A DNA stretch of 64,000 bases from Apis mellifera. Its lineage: Eukaryota; Arthropoda; Insecta; Hymenoptera; Apidae. Made by a program: the position numbers and the translations under genes. The notes below the pieces were generated by a model. The model saw only the letters and a list, made by a program, of their open reading frames with translations, was not told the origin of the DNA and made no database searches. Every line of letters begins with the position of its first letter. The first letter of the stretch is position 1. The stretch lies in contig NC_037652.1 in NCBI RefSeq assembly GCF_003254395.2, positions 8,544,501 to 8,608,500 of the forward strand, given 5' to 3'. Of this stretch, positions 62,321 to 64,000 are shown piece by piece.

Positions 62321-62372
62321 CAGCAATGTACAAACTAAGAAATAGAATAAAGCCTCGTAAATTATCGTCCAT
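62321..62372 (-). CDS. CUB-domain protein, coding exon 1 (start codon and signal peptide)
   Basis: ATG at 62372-62370 begins MDDNLRGFILFLSLYIA, a short polar/charged head and a hydrophobic core as in a signal peptide. The exon ends with a single G before the perfect donor GTAAGTGAAG. That G plus the GA at the start of the exon at 35063 gives Gly18, so the mature protein would start near LFETDG. I chose this ATG because the hydrophobic core follows directly and its context is good (G at -3, G at +4). The frame is open further upstream, but only through a microsatellite-derived Ser/Leu stretch. The implied first intron is 27.3 kb. The exon's 5' edge is probably at 62425 (acceptor TATTATAG). The link to exon 2 is inferred from phase and content, not from a transcript. 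Confidence 0.65.
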
Positions 62373-62400
62373 TTCGGGAAGAATGATAAATTTGAACCAT
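62362..62400 (-). promoter_or_regulatory. Upstream ORF overlapping the CUB gene start codon
   Basis: A minus-strand ATG at 62400-62398 opens a 12-codon frame that ends at a TAA at 62364-62362, past the main ATG at 62372, in another frame. Its own context is weaker (C at -3) than the main start (G at -3). The arrangement would allow leaky scanning and translational control. Confidence 0.45.
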
Positions 62401-62425
62401 TGGTACCTCGAAAAGTTTAATTTTC

Positions 62426-62475
62426 CTATAATATTTTGGAAGGAGAGAGAGAAAGAGAGAGAGAGAGAAGGTTCA
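62426..62475 (-). promoter_or_regulatory. Candidate 3' splice site upstream of coding exon 1
   Basis: On the minus strand a CT-repeat tract (reverse complement of the GA repeat at about 62441-62468) runs into CCTTCCAAAATATTATAG and then G at 62425. This has the form of a polypyrimidine tract plus AG acceptor and suggests a non-coding 5' exon further upstream. A possible donor for that exon is GTGAGCTG near 63280. Confidence 0.4.
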
Positions 62476-63565
62476 ATTTTCATTTTCACAAACAAATAGA
62501 AACGATCGTTGGATCTTCTCATCCTTTCGTAAATAAACTCTTCTTCGTAACGAGGATCAAGGATCCCCTTATACGTTCCACCCACGATTTAACGAGGAAA
62601 ATTTGTCGTCGTTCCCCCGAGGAAGGTGAAATCGATCGAGGAGAGAACACGAAGTTACCATCAAGTTATCGGATTAATACTCGAGCAAAGGATGAACAGT
62701 TCGATCCGACTGTTCGACCGCGAGAAAAGCAGAATTTAATAGATTCTCTGCGTACAAAAAAAGTAAAGTCTGGACGAGGATGCAAGATCAGAGAATTACG
62801 ACTTCCTTCAATTCGAAAGGAATTTTACCGAAATTTTACTATCGTTCCTTCTGCACTTCTTCTCTTCTTTTTCTACAAATGAAAGAGAGAGGAAGGGAAA
62901 GGGAGTTGTTTGAATATTTCAAAGGGGAAGAGGGAGGTCAGAACCCAAAAGGGGTTGGGAAATAACGATATAAATCGGCGATAATATAATGGGGAGAACG
63001 AGTGGTCACAGGGAGAGGGGTGGAAGGTGAGAAAAGCGGTATCTGAAGAATGGTAAGTGGACTCATTGGGAGAAAGAGAGAGAGAGAGAGAAAGGCGTAA
63101 TGGCCGGATTTATTTTGGATCTTTACGATCCTGGTCGGGCATGAGACGCTTAAAATAAGCGCCCCCTCCTCCTCCTCCCCAACTCCTTCCTTCTGCCTAC
63201 TTTATTCGAACTAGCTGTTGGAAATTCACGACAGACTGCCACGACGACGACGAGGACGTGGATCGGTTCTCGAGACAGCTCACCTCGAACGCGTGAAAGG
63301 GGGAGGGGATCAAATCCTAGGGTGAATTTGAATGCATTACCAGGAAGGGAATACATTATCACCGGTTACCGATCCGGGGAGGATCGATCCATTTTTCTTC
63401 CTTCCCCTTCCTCCTCCTATTATTATTATTTATTTATTTATTTATGGTTGTGAACATGATAATCGATTTTTCGTAGAGTATTTCGTCGTTCTACAACTAC
63501 TTTCGAAAGCACTTTCATCCTACTTGAGGCCTCGATGATTTATGGAGACCGTGATAGATCCAAAA
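62476..63565 (-). other. Upstream region of the CUB gene
   Basis: Expected to contain the promoter and a 5' untranslated exon, but no core promoter motif can be fixed. A minus-strand donor-like GAG|GTGAGCTG near 63283 may end a non-coding exon. Visible repeats are a GA tract near 63074-63090 and TTATTATTATT/TTTATTTA runs near 63417-63444. Confidence 0.4.
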
Positions 63566-63567
63566 TA

Positions 63568-64000
63568 TTGGGTTGGCAACTAAGTAATTGCGGATTTCAG
63601 TTGAAGTTGATGACGACCTAATCAAAGCAATAATCGATTCGGATCGTCACAGTACAACTCGTGAGATTGCAGAGAAGCTTCATGTATCGCATACATGCAT
63701 TAAAAACCACTTAAAACAACTTGGCTATGTTCGAAAACTCGATACATGGGTTCCTCGCGAACTGAAAGAAAAGCATTTAACGCAACGCATTAACAGCTGC
63801 GATTTGCTAAAGAAACGTAATGAAAATGATCCATTTTTAAAACGACCGATAACTGGCGATGAAAAATGGGTTGTTTACGACAATATCAAGCGGAAAAGAT
63901 GGTGGAGCAGGCCACGTGAACCAGCTCGAACAACATCAAAAGCTGGTATTCATCGAAAGAAGATTTTGTTATCAGTTTGGTGGAATTACAAAGAAATTGT
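63568..64000 (+). mobile_element. Mariner element (copy 2), internally deleted, cut by window end
   Basis: TA at 63566-63567 is followed by TTGGGTTGGCAACTAAGTAA, a better-preserved mariner terminus than in copy 1. After about 30 bp the sequence jumps at CGGATTT|CAGTTGAAG (63597/63598) straight into transposase codons for VEVDDDLIKAIIDSDRHS. About 350 bp are therefore missing, including the start codon and the first DNA-binding helix-turn-helix. The remaining frame runs open to the window end and includes ITGDEKWV with the first catalytic Asp. It is very similar to copy 1, and its DDD (three Asp) matches the family where copy 1 lost one. It is a pseudogene as it stands. Confidence 0.92.

Overview
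The window looks like nuclear DNA of an insect, most likely a hymenopteran (bee-like). It is AT-rich with GC-richer patches and frequent CpG. It has long non-coding stretches, many simple repeats and satellites, mariner copies with a TTGGCAACTAAGTAATTGCG terminus, and split genes with GT..AG introns. There are no operons or prokaryotic signals. Nearly all open frames longer than 60 codons are chance or low-complexity frames.

One protein-coding gene can be assembled by hand, on the minus strand, from five small exons: 62372-62321, 35063-34907, 33041-32982, 24762-24551 and 23287-23210. All four junctions are phase-compatible. The joined 186 residues start with a signal peptide and contain one complete CUB domain with its four cysteines, followed by a Pro/Gly/Val-rich linker. 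The 3' part was not found and may lie left of the window or in 1-23209. The closest family I can suggest is the extracellular CUB proteins of the SOL-1/Neto type (auxiliary subunits of ionotropic glutamate receptors). That assignment is inference.

Layout from left to right. 1-12.1 kb: non-coding, with small tandem repeats. 12.1-17.05 kb: a pyrimidine-rich higher-order satellite (26-bp minisatellite plus a conserved spacer module) flanked by inverted copies of itself. 17-23.2 kb: no supported gene. 23.2-35.06 kb: four CUB-gene exons and their introns, plus a 211-bp MITE. 35.09-37.6 kb: two tandem arrays at the 3' end of the 27-kb intron 1. 37.6-62.3 kb: the rest of intron 1. It carries an AT palindromic array with triplicated segments, a decayed Tigger/CENP-B-type transposase, a decayed piggyBac-like transposase, an 11-copy satellite, a near-full-length dead mariner, a composite inverted-repeat island around another satellite, and a CpG-rich island. 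62.32-62.43 kb: the first coding exon, with an overlapping upstream ORF. 63.57-64 kb: a second, internally deleted mariner that runs off the window.

No new multi-gene system is visible. The points most worth following are the hand-built CUB gene with its ambiguous 4-nt alternative donor, the clusters of perfect U1-complementary motifs in the inverted-repeat island, and the higher-order pyrimidine satellite.
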